Assembly: GCA_003254925.1 (NCBI GenBank)
Contig: QANZ01049480.1
Span: forward strand, 62,001 to 126,000
Source of the DNA: Chamaecrista fasciculata
Lineage: Eukaryota; Streptophyta; Magnoliopsida; Fabales; Fabaceae
Length of the DNA stretch: 64,000 nucleotides
Direction: 5' to 3'
The first letter of the stretch is position 1. Every line of letters begins with the position of its first letter. The notes under the pieces were generated by a model. It did no database searches. It saw nothing but the letters and a program-made list of their open reading frames with translations, and had not been told where the DNA came from. Of the stretch, positions 45,024-58,605 are shown in pieces. A program made the position numbers and the translations under genes.

Positions 45024-48000
45024 TCAATAGGATTGATGAGGTGGCCATATAAAGAAGTCAGCAGCTACTGATGCAGGCAGAGAAGCAATTGGAGTTGCAG
45101 AATGATGATTAGGGTTAGATATAGCAGAGTCAGCAGTTGCAGAAGAAGGATTGTAATGGTGGAAGAGATTGTGATGATAATAAGCAGCAGTAGAATCAAA
45201 TGGAATTCCACATGGAATAGAGGAATTCACTGATTGAATCGGTGAAAAGCTGATGCTGCTGCTATTATTATGATTATTGTTCATGTTTGTGCATTGGAGT
45301 TGCTGATGATGAGTATTATTATTGATCACACCACCCCCTGATGATGCTGATTTTTGCTGCTGCTCTGATTCCAGTGAAATCTTCAAGCGTTTTGCTGCTC
45401 CTCCAATGGGAAGAGAGCTATTCATGATGGCCTCAACATCATATCTGTTCATCTCAAAGTTGGTTACTGCATTTGAACCTCTAAACTTTATGGCCGCAAT
45501 ATCATATGCCTCTGCTGCTTCCTCTTCAGTGGCTGTCACCAACTAACGTGGCTCAGAGACACTTGACAATCAAATATATTACATACATACACTCTACAAA
45601 TATCATTCAACATTTATGTACTCTAAAAAGTTAGCATTTTCAAACCAGACTAAAGTGCAAAAAACCCTTTAGAACTACGAAAAGTGATTAAAAAAAACCA
45701 CTTAATTCTTTTTTTTTTTATATAATTTCATGATTATTGTTGCATTTTGCAATAATCCAAACTAAAATTTAAATATTGTCATAATTAATAGTAGCCAAAA
45801 AATAAAAAAATTCAATGAAAATTTTAACAAAAAGAATTATTGGTACAAAATTGAAAGTTTAGAGTCTTTTTCTCACTTTTCAAGGAGATTTTCTGCATTT
45901 TAGCATATTTCAATACATAGATATAGCAAGAAGCTGAAAACTTACCGAAAGTTCCAAGGTACAGATCTTTGTTCCCTGCAACACGACCAATTCTTGCTTG
46001 CCATCTACCCTGTTGGTGATGCCTGCGGGGTCCAAAAGCATAAATAAATACGATTAAAAATCATTTACCCGACATAGTCACAAAGAAAACGGAAGATTCG
46101 CAATAGTAATAATAATAATTATAAGAAGAGCATCAATAGTTTAAGAAATGTACAGTTTGAATTTCAAATTTCAAACCTTGTTACGCCACGGTATATAGAA
46201 GCTCCCCTGGAAAACCCACTACTTTTCCTGCGTGAAAGTGAAAAGGGGAATATTTAATTATTAGCTGCTTTGCAAAACAAGGTGCTAAAAGTTCTAATAA
46301 CAATAACCCAACTAAATCGAACCTTCGCAGCGATGCAATGAATTCTTGCTTTGTCATATGCTTCATCTCCTCCAATTCCTTAGTATAATTAGATACCTGG
46401 ACATCAAGAGGAAGCAAATTTGTTAAGTAGAACTAATTCCAATGTTCTGATCCACGCAAAATCTCTGTTTTTAATTCTAAGAACGAGAACAGATTGCATA
46501 ACACTAACGGAAAATGTTTATTGGAATACACTTAATTAGTACCCTAACTTTGTGTTCAAATTCTCATGAACCAAGTCAAGCATAAACATATTTGACACTA
46601 ATTAATCAGCTTTCACTATTTGCGTACATGTTTATATGTAATTGTATATGGATATAAAATTAATCCATTGGTAAGAATTTTCCTTATTAAGTTCCCTTTC
46701 GAAGGTAGTGCAATACTACGTAGGATTTCATGCATTAGCTAACTATCATAATTCATAAATCAGAATAGAATATTAACATTAATGGAAGTGAATAATACAG
46801 GGAAGTTGGTGGTAGCGGTGGGGCCCCAGTACTTTAGAGCTGCCAAATCATAAGCTCTTGCGGCCTTTTCTTCTTTGTCATAACCACCTGATAGCCACAA
46901 AAATTAATGACAATTAATTAGAAAATAACAGTAATAATATCAAACTTGAAACAGGTTTAGAAGCAATCTGGAATATTGAAAATGACCGCAAGAATTTCTT
47001 ACCCAAATACACTGTAGGAAGAGTCAAAAGATGAATGACAGCCAGAAATGCACCAATGCCACGTTCCATGTAAAGGAAAAGCCAAAGAATAATATCAATA
47101 TCAAGAAGAACAAGGAGTGGTCAAAATTTTCTGCCAAAATTTACTTTAGAAATCTAAAAATACAAAACCCAAAGGAAAAGTGATATGCATGCAATGGGTG
47201 CATGCGCAGAAACTACTTTTTTTTTCCCATTAATCTCTCTCTATTTTACACCTTTTCTAGCAATAGCAAGGGAAAAACCACTGTGCACGGCGAGATGAGA
47301 TCCGTGTACTCCACGCTCTTTTACTAAAATAAGCATCCACTAAATCCTCAAACACATTGATTCACACTACTTAACCCACAATAACGTCTCTCTTTGAAAT
47401 TGGAAGAGGCTTCACTTAAATTAATAACACAGTAACAATAAATAAATAGAATCCCGCTACAATATTTTAGTCAAAGACACGTCCCATCCAACTAAAGCCG
47501 GCGGAAAAAAGAGACGCCGAACAGCCTATTTCTCACTAGAGATATATAATCAGTTTTCTTTGTTTTTTTTTAAATGTATTTTCTTAATAAGGAGGAAAAG
47601 TAGCTCCCAATATTTTCAGGACGTTTGTCTTCGTAACACAAGATCTAAGAGATCCCGTGAGTATGTTGCAGAATCAGTAGGACATAAACCAGAGAGAGAG
47701 GGCAGAGGCACTGTCAATAAGCTTTCATATAACAGTAGGCACACACTCTATGTAAGTACAATATTCAATTTGGGTGGTGTGGTCAAACCCAGCTTTCGCT
47801 GGCGAATGAAAGCAAAAGCAAAAGTTAAAGCCCAACTCAGAAGATATCTATCTATCAGGCAACAGTATTTAGCTTAGATGTATGTCTGAAACGTCTGACG
47901 CAGAGAGATGGGGTGAATAGACCAGAGAGATTAGTGTTGTTTAGTGTTAAGACACAAGAATGCCAACCCCACCACATAGACAAAATGGCGGCACATCTGA

Positions 48001-49665
48001 TGAAATCAATTGAAAGAAAATTGTTTGAAGAACAATGAAATAAGTAGTAGTACTGGCAATATATATATAGTACATGTATATACCATCACTGTCAATCATA
48101 AAAGACTGATGAGAAAGAAACCCAGGTGTCCTACCATCCCCAAACCCATTAATATCTCTCAATGCATGCAAGCCTCTTTTCAGTGTTACAGTGTCCCCTC
48201 TTGTTCTCTATATATATATATATATATATATTTAAAAAAAATCATGAAAGACAGAGAGAGAAAAATCAAAATCAAAATGTACTACCTTGACGCCCTTTCC
48301 TGGCCTGGCCCTCTCTTCTACAGCTGTTATCCCAGAGATGCGCTTCATATCTACCCGTCCATCGGTGTCTGCATCCACACAAGAGAGAAATTCAATTTAT
48401 GACTTTTCCAATGTTTTCAATTGAAATAATTACATTCACGAAATCTTGAAATGAAGTCCTTGTTTTAAAAAAATACCAAATAAGGTGCTTAGACCAAAGT
48501 AATTATAACTATAGCTAAGCCAACACGCCAAAAGGTCTTTTGGGAGAAAAGAAAAAGGGTCATATCATAAGCAATAAAAGCAAAAACAAACAAAGATGGA
48601 ATCATGATGGATTAGATGGGCACCAAAAATAACACGAATTTTACAAGGAAAAGACCAAAGCAAAAAAATCCGAAATGAAAAATAGTAGTAGCTAGTAGTA
48701 TACCTAGTGACTCCTCTGTAAATTGAGGTTCGCTGGCCGAAAGTATCGGTGATCTTCTTCGAAGAATCAGAATCCGCGGCGGCGGCGGCGGCGGCGGCGG
48801 GTTTCTGATCAGAGCATTGTGTGACGGCGAGAGACAGAGGATGAGTCAACTCGTTCGCCGACGACTCAATGGAGTGAGTCGCGGCGAACTCGTTCGCCTG
48901 AGTTTTGGCGATAGAGGATGAGTCATCGACTTCGGAGCCGGAGTTAGTAGAAAAAGCTAGGAATCCAGCGATTGCTTTCAGATCTTGCTGGTCGCTGCTG
49001 AAATAGGCCGAGTTCTGGTCGTAAATATGAGTCAGAGTCGACGAATCTTGAGTATCAGTTTGGCTCTCTGAGTAACGCATCATGGAAGATGAAGAATCCC
49101 CCAAAAAGTCCTCCAGTTTTGGGACTGAATGGTTCTGATTTTGATTTTGGCCTTGCGGCTCCATGAAGCTTGTCACAAATGATGATGATGATTCCAACAT
49201 CCCCTGTGGTTTGGGGTTACTCCACCCTACAATACAAACATTGAAGCAAATCAAAACCTAATCAATCAATAACAAGAACAATAATATCATACAAATAACT
49301 CATCAGTTCTTTCCGTAATGTTGCAATTAGTTAATTCCATTTCCAATTTTCAATAACATTCCTCTGATTGAGGTCATCATTAGAACTTTGGGGATTTAGG
49401 ATTCTTACAACAAACAGAAAACAAAAGCAGAAGCATAAATAAATTGGGAGTAAAAATGAAAAGAGTGATTGAGAATATGATTCACACCATTATTATCGGC
49501 GTAGAAGTTATCGAGGAAGTAGTGAGAGTGAGAGGTAGCAGAAGCGGCGTCGTATTGCAAAAACTGGGAGTCGTCGTCGTCGTTGTTGGAGTACTTATTA
49601 GACCTCAGCATTTCCATAGGCGACAACAACGAGAAGGAAAGCCAGTTAGTAGGGCGATCAGCCAT
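45024..49665 (-). CDS. AIL6: AINTEGUMENTA-like AP2 transcription factor, AIL6/PLT3-like (530 aa, nine exons)
   Basis: Exons on the minus strand are 49665-49488, 49226-48704, 48368-48286, 47011-47003, 46887-46799, 46396-46323, 46227-46177, 46022-45946 and 45532-45024; 1593 bases in frame to TGA. The N-terminus has [25 protein letters not shown] and [13 protein letters not shown], as in Arabidopsis AIL6/PLT3. AP2 repeat 1 starts at about residue 228 (IYRGVTR), repeat 2 at about 330. The linker has [20 protein letters not shown], and the end is [10 protein letters not shown]. Exon 4 is the 9-nt micro-exon for VYL known in this family. A run of eight Ala comes from GCC repeats. AIL6/PLT3 is a nuclear regulator of meristem and organ growth, auxin-linked in Arabidopsis. 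No lesion is seen. Confidence 0.95.
47003..47011 (-). other. AIL6: Nine-base micro-exon (VYL) of the AIL6-like gene
   Basis: TGTATTTGG is flanked by CCTACAG on the 5' side and GTAAGA on the 3' side. It joins GRQ to GGYDKE through Val-Tyr-Leu in AP2 repeat 1. Without it the reading frame is kept but three residues of the DNA-binding domain are lost. Confidence 0.9.
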
Positions 49666-50035
49666 TGTGAGCTTCTTTGTTAATTCCTTCGTTCCAGTAA
49701 TTAATCTCAGAATCTGAAGAACTCACACAGAGATGGTGGGTCTTAAATAGGGAGCACTGAGGGAACACACAATAAATGGAAAAGCAGAAAACTGAAATAA
49801 TCACCTATAAAGTAAACTTGGGCGTTACTGAAGAAAGTCAGTGATAGAGAGAGTGAAATGGAAATGGAAGAAGGAGTATTTCATAGAAGAGTTTTCTGTA
49901 ATTTGTAGAAGGCAGAATGAAGGAATGGTTATGCATGCAATGCAAGGAGTGAGTGAGCTGGAAATGAAGATGAAGAATGAGGATGAATGTGTGAGTATGA
50001 AATGAAATGATGATCACACACACAAAACACAAGTC

Positions 50036-50072
<37 letters not shown>

Positions 50073-50300
50073 GAGTGTAGGTGTTGATTATAATGGGAGA
50101 GAAGAGCGGTTTCAGGTGCCAACCGGCGTGAAACCAGAGCGATGAGTTTTGCTTACTTGCGCAAGAGAGAGAGAAAGAGAACTGTAAGAATATTAAATGT
50201 TAAATGATTAAATAAACTAATAAAGATTGGCTCAAATAAAGAAATAAATAAATAAGAAAAAATCTATTAAATGCTCTCTAATTTAATTTTTTTAATCATT
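49666..50300 (-). promoter_or_regulatory. 5' flank of the AIL6-like gene with (CT)n tract
   Basis: The plus strand has an AG microsatellite at about 50037-50069, which is (CT)16 in the orientation of the gene, about 370 bp before the ATG; such tracts are common in plant 5' leaders. Further CTCTCT-rich sequence lies at about 50162-50178. A TATA box cannot be assigned with confidence. Confidence 0.5.
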
Positions 50301-50809
50301 AAATTTGTATTTTATTTTTATTATTTTGTCTTTAATTTGATATAAAAATCAAATTGTTAAAAATTACAATATTACAAAGATTAAGTTGCATATTTTAAAA
50401 ATTGGCCAAAAAAAAAAGTTGCATATTTTAATTTTTTAAAGATTGATAATGTAATTGAAATTCTCGACTTTGCTTCAACTTCTTGATACATACAAGGGAA
50501 TATTGAGTTATTTAATAGAGAAAATGTATAAGAATTAGAATTAGACCATACTTAAAAGAAAGTTACATAGGAAGAGGATCAGCTCTATAGCACTACTAAT
50601 AATATTGTGTTATGTGTTTAGAGTTATACACATAGTATAATATTATTAGTTCTCTGTCCTATAACATTGGTACAATAGTGTCGTTTAACAAAGGATTCAA
50701 AGGCTTGAATTGACCTTAAGAGAGAAGTCAGTCTAACCATTCCTTATTAAAGACTAATTTATTAATTTGATATAAATTTAAAGACTAGATTACAAAAAAA
50801 AATTTAATA
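50301..50809. other. Intergenic, no gene seen
   Basis: A+T-rich. A short inverted repeat around 50589-50656 (CTATAGCACTACTAATAATA versus its diverged complement) is the only structure noticed. Confidence 0.4.
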
Positions 50810-50818
50810 AATAAATAA

Positions 50819-51248
50819 GGGTAAATTACACTTTGGTACCCTGTGATTTAACCATATTTTACTTTGATACCCTGTGGTTTGAAACCTGACACTTTGGTAT
50901 CCTGTGGTATTCTCCATTAACACTTTGGTACCATTTGGAGCTATTTTATAATTTTAACCATATCAAATTTTGCAAAAATTACATATTGACCTCAAATTTT
51001 TTTTAAACTTTTCATTTTAGTCCCTAGATAATATGTATCAAGGGACCTATTTGTAATTTTTTTAAAAAAATTTGGGGTCAATATGTAATTTTTTCAAAAT
51101 TTGTTATGGTTAAAATTACAAAATAGCTTCAAATGGTACTAAAGTGTTAATGGAGAATACCATAGGGTACTAAACTGTCAGGTTTCAAACCACAGGGTAC
51201 CAAAGTGAAATAGTGTCAAACCATAGGGTACCAAAGTGTAATTTACCC
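50819..51248. mobile_element. MITE with GGTACC-iterated inverted ends and 9-bp TSD
   Basis: AATAAATAA occurs exactly at 50810-50818 and 51249-51257. The ends GGGTAAATTACACTTTGG and CCAAAGTGTAATTTACCC are inverted. Both arms repeat CTTTGGTACCCTGTGG-type units. No coding capacity. Confidence 0.82.
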
Positions 51249-51257
51249 AATAAATAA

Positions 51258-52470
51258 ATACAATATTTTGAAAAAAATGGAAAGAAGGGAAGCGAGTGAC
51301 TTTTGGCTCTGCGAAGGAAGAAAAATTGTCTGAAACAAGGTCGCGAAAGATCCGGGCTGGCGGAAAATTGAAGAATTTGTTAGTGTTCGTTTTTGGTTTT
51401 ATCCACATTTACTAAACTGCCCTCGTACCTAATTTCAAGTCAGCATAATTACAAGTTATCTTTTAATTCATCATAAAAAAAAACTCTCTTAGGACTTCAA
51501 TATATGTTTTTTATGTAAAAAATAAATATAGTTAAATTGTACTTTTGATTATATATATTTGGAGTAAAATTCCAATCTAACTATTTATTTTTTTATGTTT
51601 CAAAATTGATTTAATATATTTTCATAATTTTTTATTTTTTAGTCTCAAATTTATTTTTAAGTTTGATTTGACTTTATTTACTAATATTCCTAATTAAATA
51701 GAAAAAAACTCGTAAAAAGTAAATTGTTGTTTTAAATTCGTTGCATTTAAACTTTAAACTAAATATATATAGTCAATTCATTCATTTGATCGTGAAAAAA
51801 GTGATTCACTCTTGGAATATTGACTTGACTTTATTTATTGATAGTCTTAATTGAATAGGGAAAATGCTCATAAAAAAAGTAATACGTAACTTTAAACACA
51901 TTACATTCAAACTTAAAATGAAAAAAAAAAATATAACAATATACAATTGTTAGGACCAAAAAAAATATAAAAATATATTGATATTTTATTTAAAAAAATA
52001 GAAAAACTAAATGAAATAACAATACCATTGGGCCAATAAACATTTATTTGTTTGCAAGTTTTTATAATGAAAGAAATGAATATATGTTGTTCTACAAGAT
52101 AATGTTGTAAATGGTATAATTTCAATATAAATAGTAATTAAGTGGTTTATTTGATTGTCAAGATTATTAAAAAGAAACAATTATTTATATGGATAATTGA
52201 CTGCATTTGACACACCTGTCTTACATGCACCTTTGTTTGGTACGGGTGTGTTTGGATATGGGGTATGTGCGTGTGGGGTTTGGTGGGATCCAACAATTCA
52301 GATTTGTCTTACCCAAACAGTATGCTAAACCCGCCTTCAAATCCTTGCCACATTTTTTTAATATAATAAAATCCTTGCCACATAACACTACCTTGTAAAT
52401 GCTAAATAATATACCTTAATTATTTGCAATATTAACATTTATTTATTTTTAATGGCCAAGGTTTGCTATA
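51258..52470. other. Intergenic, no gene seen
   Basis: A+T-rich with scattered simple sequence; no gene or clear element was recognised. Confidence 0.4.
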
Positions 52471-52477
52471 TATATTA

Positions 52478-52760
52478 TACGGAAGCGCAATCCACACAAT
52501 AAATAAAAGTAGAAGAAATAGAGAAATGAATACAAAAACTTTGACATGGTTCGGTTTCTTAAGACCTACTCCACAGTCCCTTTGGGACAACTTCACTATA
52601 ATTGTAATTTTTGCTCGAACAAAATTATAAACTTTCCTCAATACAATTTTTGACTGGAGAAAATTAAAAACCATCTCTCACAACTATAGTTTTTGAACGG
52701 AAAAATTATAAACCCTCTCCCAAACATAATTTTTGTACGAAATAATTATAAACCCTCCCC
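52478..52760 (-). mobile_element. Diverged LTR related to the solo LTR at 58606-58929
   Basis: Read on the minus strand, it contains AAATTACAATTATAGTGAAG, GTGGAGTAGGTCTT, CACCGAACC-like CCGAACCATG, TCTCTATTTCTTC and GGATTGCGCTTCCG, in the order found in the second half of the solo LTR. The first half is replaced by repeats of TTTTTGnnCGnAnAAAATTATAAAC type. No duplications were seen. Confidence 0.6.
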
Positions 52761-53345
52761 AACTATCCAATATTCGTATTCTATCTGTATCTGATAAATT
52801 AGTATCTGTATCTGTATCCTATATGATATCTGGTATCTGACGGGTATCGGAAATATCCGAAAAAAAAATCATAAATATAAGATAGGGTATCTTATTTTAT
52901 AAATTGGATATATCGAGTACCCGATATCCAATACCCACTAACTAAAATAAATAAATAAATAAAATTATGATTTATTTATATTTTAAATCTTTTTTAAAAT
53001 ATAACAATTAAATATAAAGTAACTAAAAATGATTATATATATAAAAAAATATATAAATATAATAAATTAAGCTTAAATAATTATATATAAGATATTAAAT
53101 TGAACGTAAAATATAAAAATAGAATAAGTAATAGAGTATTGGATATCAAGTGTCCTAACTATCTGTTCATTCCGGACGTTTATATATATGGTATCTGAAG
53201 GTAATATCCGTATCCGCCCAATATCCAAAAATTATTTAATTTTTACTATCCGTATTCTATTTGATATCCGATATCCGTCAGATACTTGATAAGTTTTTCG
53301 TACGGATATGGACTAATACCTTAAATACCCTAAAGAATTGCCATC
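52761..53345. repeat. Region iterating TATCCGATATC/GGATATC motifs
   Basis: GTATCTG, GATATCC, GGGTATC and TATCCGTA recur on both strands at both ends of the region, around an A+T-rich centre. This resembles the ends of a decayed non-autonomous transposon, but I could not fix its ends. Confidence 0.35.
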
Positions 53346-56300
53346 CTTATACCCAATCAAATTGAGTCTTCAAAATTTAGCTTTCCAATGCATCTTCAGG
53401 CCACTTTACTTCTCAAATGCACGTTCTCAATGTGCATGCAAGCTACACAAGTGGTTGGCTTGCCTTCCATTTTTTTAAACGTGGGACCACCTTCATCAAA
53501 TTTAATTAGGACTTGGAATGAAAAAATCACGTCTTTAACATTTTTTTGAGTTGTGATAGTTTTCTTTGAATACTAGGAATGTTATGATCAATTTGAAGTA
53601 TGTTTTGAGTTGTGACGTCTTTAACATACTGAATGTTTTGATTCTACTAGTTATAGTATTCTAAATGTTAGAATAAGATCAGAATGTTTGATTTTTTTTT
53701 TTTTTTGTAATCTTTGATTTTTTTTCTTTCTAATGTTAATAAGGTCATATTTGAAATAACACATGAATATAGGACATCACAATAAAAGAGCAACAACAAA
53801 AAAGTCTTATTTTATCACATCACAAGATTTAATGAAATGTCTCTTTAATAACTCACTAACTTGTGAATTTTATTAATATATTTGGTTAAAAATACAACTT
53901 TGGTCTCTTATCTTTGGAGTAAGATATAATCTAACTTTTTATCTTTTTTGTTACAATTTTGGTCGTCTAAGTTTTTAAAGAGTTTCACTCATTGGTTCAA
54001 ACAACTAAATGTGATCATATTTCTCTTATTTTAAGTTTGAATGGGACGACTTTTGAGTTACATATTATTTTAGCTAAAGTGCACTTTTAGTCACATAACT
54101 TTGGCAAAGGTCTCAATTTAGTCCCATAACTTTTTTTGTTGCAATTTTAGTCCTATAACTTTTAAAAATGTCTCACTGTTGGTCCCAAGTTAATTTCCAT
54201 ATATTATGTGCCCAATATTTTATTCCTCCGATTCATTGAAATTTCGAACGTTTTCATATCTAGTTTATTTTGTCTGTCAATTATGGAGATAAATCAAATT
54301 AATTTGCTGACATTCCTTTAAGTCCTTAACTATTAGAATTGTGACAATTTCTTTTGTAAAGAAAAAACGACAACTTAATAGTATTGTGATTGTCAAATAT
54401 AATTGCGGTCGAAGAAGACTATATTCCTTCCATTCATGATTTGTGTATATATATATACTTTTGATTAAATATAAAAGGGTCAAACTTATCGTTAACGAAT
54501 TAAAAGCATATTCATAGAGCACTATTATTTAACAGAAAGTGGCAATATATTATATATAATGAATACATTATAAATTATATCTACTCAAACAAAAGCAATG
54601 ATCAGGAGAAGATTCGGAAAAGGGAAAACTTCTCCATATATTCAAAACTTTATATATATCTTAGCATAATGATAATGACAGTTCCCCCTTAATTAATGGG
54701 CGACAAATATATAAAATACTCAAGTGGCTAATAATTAATAAAAAATAGTAATAATAGCAGTGACGAAAATTGTTTTTTTATAAGGAAAATAGTTAACTAA
54801 TGACTGTTTTGGTCAAAGAATTATGAACACATGTATATACGTGAAAAACTGAAAAATGAATGGTGTGAGAAGGCCAACATAATATTGCTTTCCTTACAAT
54901 TGTTCTAATTTCTAAAAATACCCATTTAATGATAATTTTCCTCCGCGAGCTCCAAACAAATGTGAATATTAATCATAATTATTGATTGATCGGTCTACTT
55001 GAGTATTTGATATGATCATATCTCATTGTTCAATCAATCTTTTTATCTTTTTTTTTTTCGTTGTTTGATCATTTTTATCATCATCAAAGCCGTTATATCG
55101 TACTTTTAAAAGAAATGACATCAACATAATTATATTTGTGATGTTTCGCGTTTTAAGTAAAAATTGCCCAATTCTCTTATATACTTAAGTTATAAATATT
55201 TTTATTTTGACTTGAGACTCGAAATCTTGTTATAGGAATCATCTCCCACACATTTGAACTCGTCCTTAAAAAATTTTGAGACTTAGAAGTTGGAGGATCA
55301 TCAGGTTTATTATTGAAATATTGTTGAAAAAATAAGAATAAACTATAATATAGAAAAAAAAAAGACTTATTTTGTTATAAGTACGTGATTTGTGGTTTTC
55401 ATCCACCGATGACAATTTTATGAATATAGTATCCAACTATGTCTCCTTCTTGTTGTTTCCCACTTGGACGACAAATGTTACCACTTACCAGCTAGCTAGC
55501 TAAATGTTATAATATTTTATTAAATTGCAAACAAGCTAGAGCTCACATTAATCTTAATTGTTGTCTTGAAAGAAAATTATGTAGCGTTTGATATTAAAAA
55601 CATAATTTAAAAAATACGAGGTCTGAAATATTGTATTCAAACATTTTGAATACAAATTGAAAAAGTATTCCTTAAATTATCATTGAAAATAAAGTATTTT
55701 TACACATCTTCAAATTTTCATTCCTCTTGTTAATGAGTGGGAGCATAATCTTCTATGAAAATATTTTGAGGTTATGAAAATTTATTTTCAGATCTCATTT
55801 GACATCATTTATTAATGATCTCAAATGACTCGTCAAAAGTAACTGATAGCTCTAAACTTATCGTAATCAGACTTGAAACGAGAAAGATATAATCAACTTC
55901 ATCGCTCGTTTAATTGCAAAATGAGCAATTCACTTTCGGAACTCAATTTGACATTATTTGCTGACGACTCTAATTGGATAAAAGAAAGACTTGTCAAAAG
56001 TAACATATAACTGGAGACTCGTTGCATTCGAATTTGAAATGAGAAAAATATAACCACAGTGAATCGTTGAAACTAAGAAATGAAACTTTTGAGAGATTTG
56101 GAAGACTAAAATTAAAAAAAAAAAAAGATAACGGGCTAAATTATAACCTATCGTAAAAATGAAAAACTAAAATTATATTTTGATCAACTTTTGATAGAGT
56201 TTACATTTTTTTTTTGTATCAACTAAAATATTTACCGCCGTTAGCAATACCTAATACCATCGCCTTGAATTTTTCATTTAAGAATTAATAGTTTATCAAA

Positions 56301-56500
56301 TATTATAATGATTTCCATATTTAACAATGAGATTTGAACTCGTACAACTTAGTTAAGAAACAAAATTAAAGATTGAGGTAGTAACCATTAAGTTTATAAT
56401 TGCCAATAAACGTTTTCCAGTTGATAAGGAGTCAACTCATAATCCACAAGGTTATGAGTTTGAATTCCGCTGCCGATGTGAGAGCCTTGTTGATAGGCGA
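53346..56500. other. Intergenic with MITE-arm fragments
   Basis: No gene was recognised. About 53887-53985 and 54075-54190 each read like a MITE arm (AACTTTGGTCTCTTATC; GTGCACTTTTAGTCACATAAC, TTAGTCCCATAAC), both in the same direction, so an intact inverted element is not present. The rest is A+T-rich. Confidence 0.45.
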
Positions 56501-56539
56501 TCTGTAAGTACTTTTGTAAACGCTCATAGGGCCTAAAGG

Positions 56540-57200
56540 CATGTTCTGACCTTGGTGAGCCCTTGGGGCCTGATATACATCCCTCAAATTACATACGAAG
56601 GACAAAGATCACCTGATGGTAAAGAGGAAAGAATAGGACAAGAAGGACCCGACGCCAAAAGCAAACTAGCAGGGTCCCCTCCCACTCAAGCAATAAATGC
56701 CAAGATATTGACATTTAATGCAAAGATCCTTTGAGACCATGTGACCATGTAAGGCTACACCAGTCACAGTGTACGTTTGGGCAAAAACACACACGCAAAA
56801 ACCCAAACCACCCTCCGTACGCAGGGATATGGTGAAAAGCACTCTTGGCTATCACTGACTCCCAAAAAAGGAAGGTTAGGTGCCCCACTGCGACTCGATA
56901 ATGACAATTGTCGAGTCAGATCAACAAGACACAACAACACACTCATTGTGCATTCCCGAAAACACCTCCAACGTTCCTTTTCTGCCTCGTACCCACGTGA
57001 GGCAAAAGGGACGTGGATAAATACAAGCTGACTACACACATTCAGAGGTAACCATTCTTACTCCAAAAAAAAAATACTATTCTCCTCACTTGATCACCAA
57101 TCTGACTTAAGCATCGGAGAAGAATCGCAGGGAACTCCCTGTGCATTCTCGTTTGCAGGATCCGACAACCCTAAGCCCCCAGAAATTGCACTTCACTGTG
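56540..57200 (+). mobile_element. LTR-like remnant (Tat-like gypsy signature)
   Basis: From about 56541 (TGTTCTGACCTTGGTGAGCC) a G+C-richer region leads to GGATAAATACAAG (about 57015), then GACTTAAGCATCGGAGAAG (about 57100) and GTTTGCAGG, the same order as at 29361-29490 and 31490-31610. No coding part and no clear termini. Confidence 0.45.
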
Positions 57201-57853
57201 AACTCAAGGTTAGATTTATGCAGATCCAGCTTTGTAGTTTTCAGGGCCTAACTCACTTAAACTTTCAACTAAAAAAAGAATTTAAGTCTATAATTACATT
57301 TCAAAGGAATGAATTAAGTTAAAAGATAATTGTAAAGAAGATTAAACATTAATTGCATCTAAAGTTAACAAAGAAACGTGAAAGAGTGTGAAATATAAAA
57401 AGTTTGGTGGTAGAGGACTAGAGGTAAGAGGTTGGAGCAGTGAGCGTGAAAAAGGGAAGCAATGAGGTGGTCGGTATTAGGACATAAAACGACATCAGTG
57501 TGGAAAGACGCGAATCTCTTGCTCTCTTAAAAGTTAAAATATTAAAATTAAAATAAACAATTTTATAAAGAGTTGGAACTACTTATCATCAAATTATTTT
57601 GAAATTTATATATTTTAAAAAAAAAACATCAAGTATTTTTTTAAATAATTATGTACAAATATTTAAAACCCAATTCAACGATGAGAATTCAATTTTTTAA
57701 TATATTTAATTATTTATGATATTTATCAAAACAATTTCAACTTCCTAACAAATATGATTTGATTGATTTCCCTAAGGCCAAGCGCTCAAGAGGTGCCGTT
57801 CGGTTAAGACTGAATTTATATAAAAAATTAAATTTTCTATTTTAAAATGATTA

Positions 57854-58205
57854 AGGCAAAAGTACCTTTTTGGTCCCCTAAACTTTGCAATAATTTTTAA
57901 TTTCGTCTCTAATATTTTTTCTTATCAATTTTGTCCCCAATATTTTATATTTTTGTCAGTTTTATTCTTGGATTAACTTCTTTCAATAAATTAATGACAA
58001 ACTCTATTATGCTTTTCAATCTTAGTTAGGATTTGAATTTCTTTCTCTATCAATTTTTCACATTACATTTGGCTAAAATAAGAGAAAATGATAAAATTGA
58101 TCAAAATGTGAAATATTTGGAGAACAAAATTGACATAAAAAAAATTAGGGACGAAATTAAAAATTAATGTAAAATTTGAAATTTAAATTTTGAAGTTGAG
58201 AAAAG
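57854..58205. mobile_element. MITE-like inverted repeat
   Basis: The left arm (GGCAAAAGTACCTTTTTGG, AATTTCGTCTCTAATATTT, AATTTTGTCCCCAATATTT) is mirrored by AATATTTGGAGAACAAAATT and TTAGGGACGAAATTAAAAAT on the right. It is related to the element at 27499-27948. Ends are approximate. Confidence 0.5.
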
Positions 58206-58605
58206 TTTTTTTTTTAATAAAAAAAATTAGGTAAAAGGATGACGCCATAATCAAGACAAACTTCGAAATTCAAAGAATACTTAATGATAAAGCATAGCCT
58301 ATGATTATTTAATACTCCTCATTAAGCACAACCGCTGCACTCTTATGTTTGTGGCCAAGTCCATGCATGTTTGGGGAGAATTTCCTTCTCTTTCCCATTA
58401 CAGATCGATGTTAAAATTATAATACCATCACTTTATATATTTGAAAAATTATACTATCTTTCTTCTGAAAAAAAAAAAAGAAAAAAACCCCGTATAGTGA
58501 TTTTCCATATATACTAATACAAGCCAAAAAAAGTCTTCCTAGTTCCTACTTTAATAAAAAAATATTATTATATTTATTATTTATAAAATATAATAAGTAT
58601 ATATA

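Noticed and set aside
47560..47877. 105-codon frame in the AIL6-like intron 3
   Set aside because: No family resemblance, and it lies in an intron opposite to the gene.
48010..48402. 130-codon plus-strand frame overlapping AIL6-like exon 3
   Set aside because: Antisense to a confirmed exon and intron, with a homopolymeric Ile/Tyr run from an AT microsatellite.
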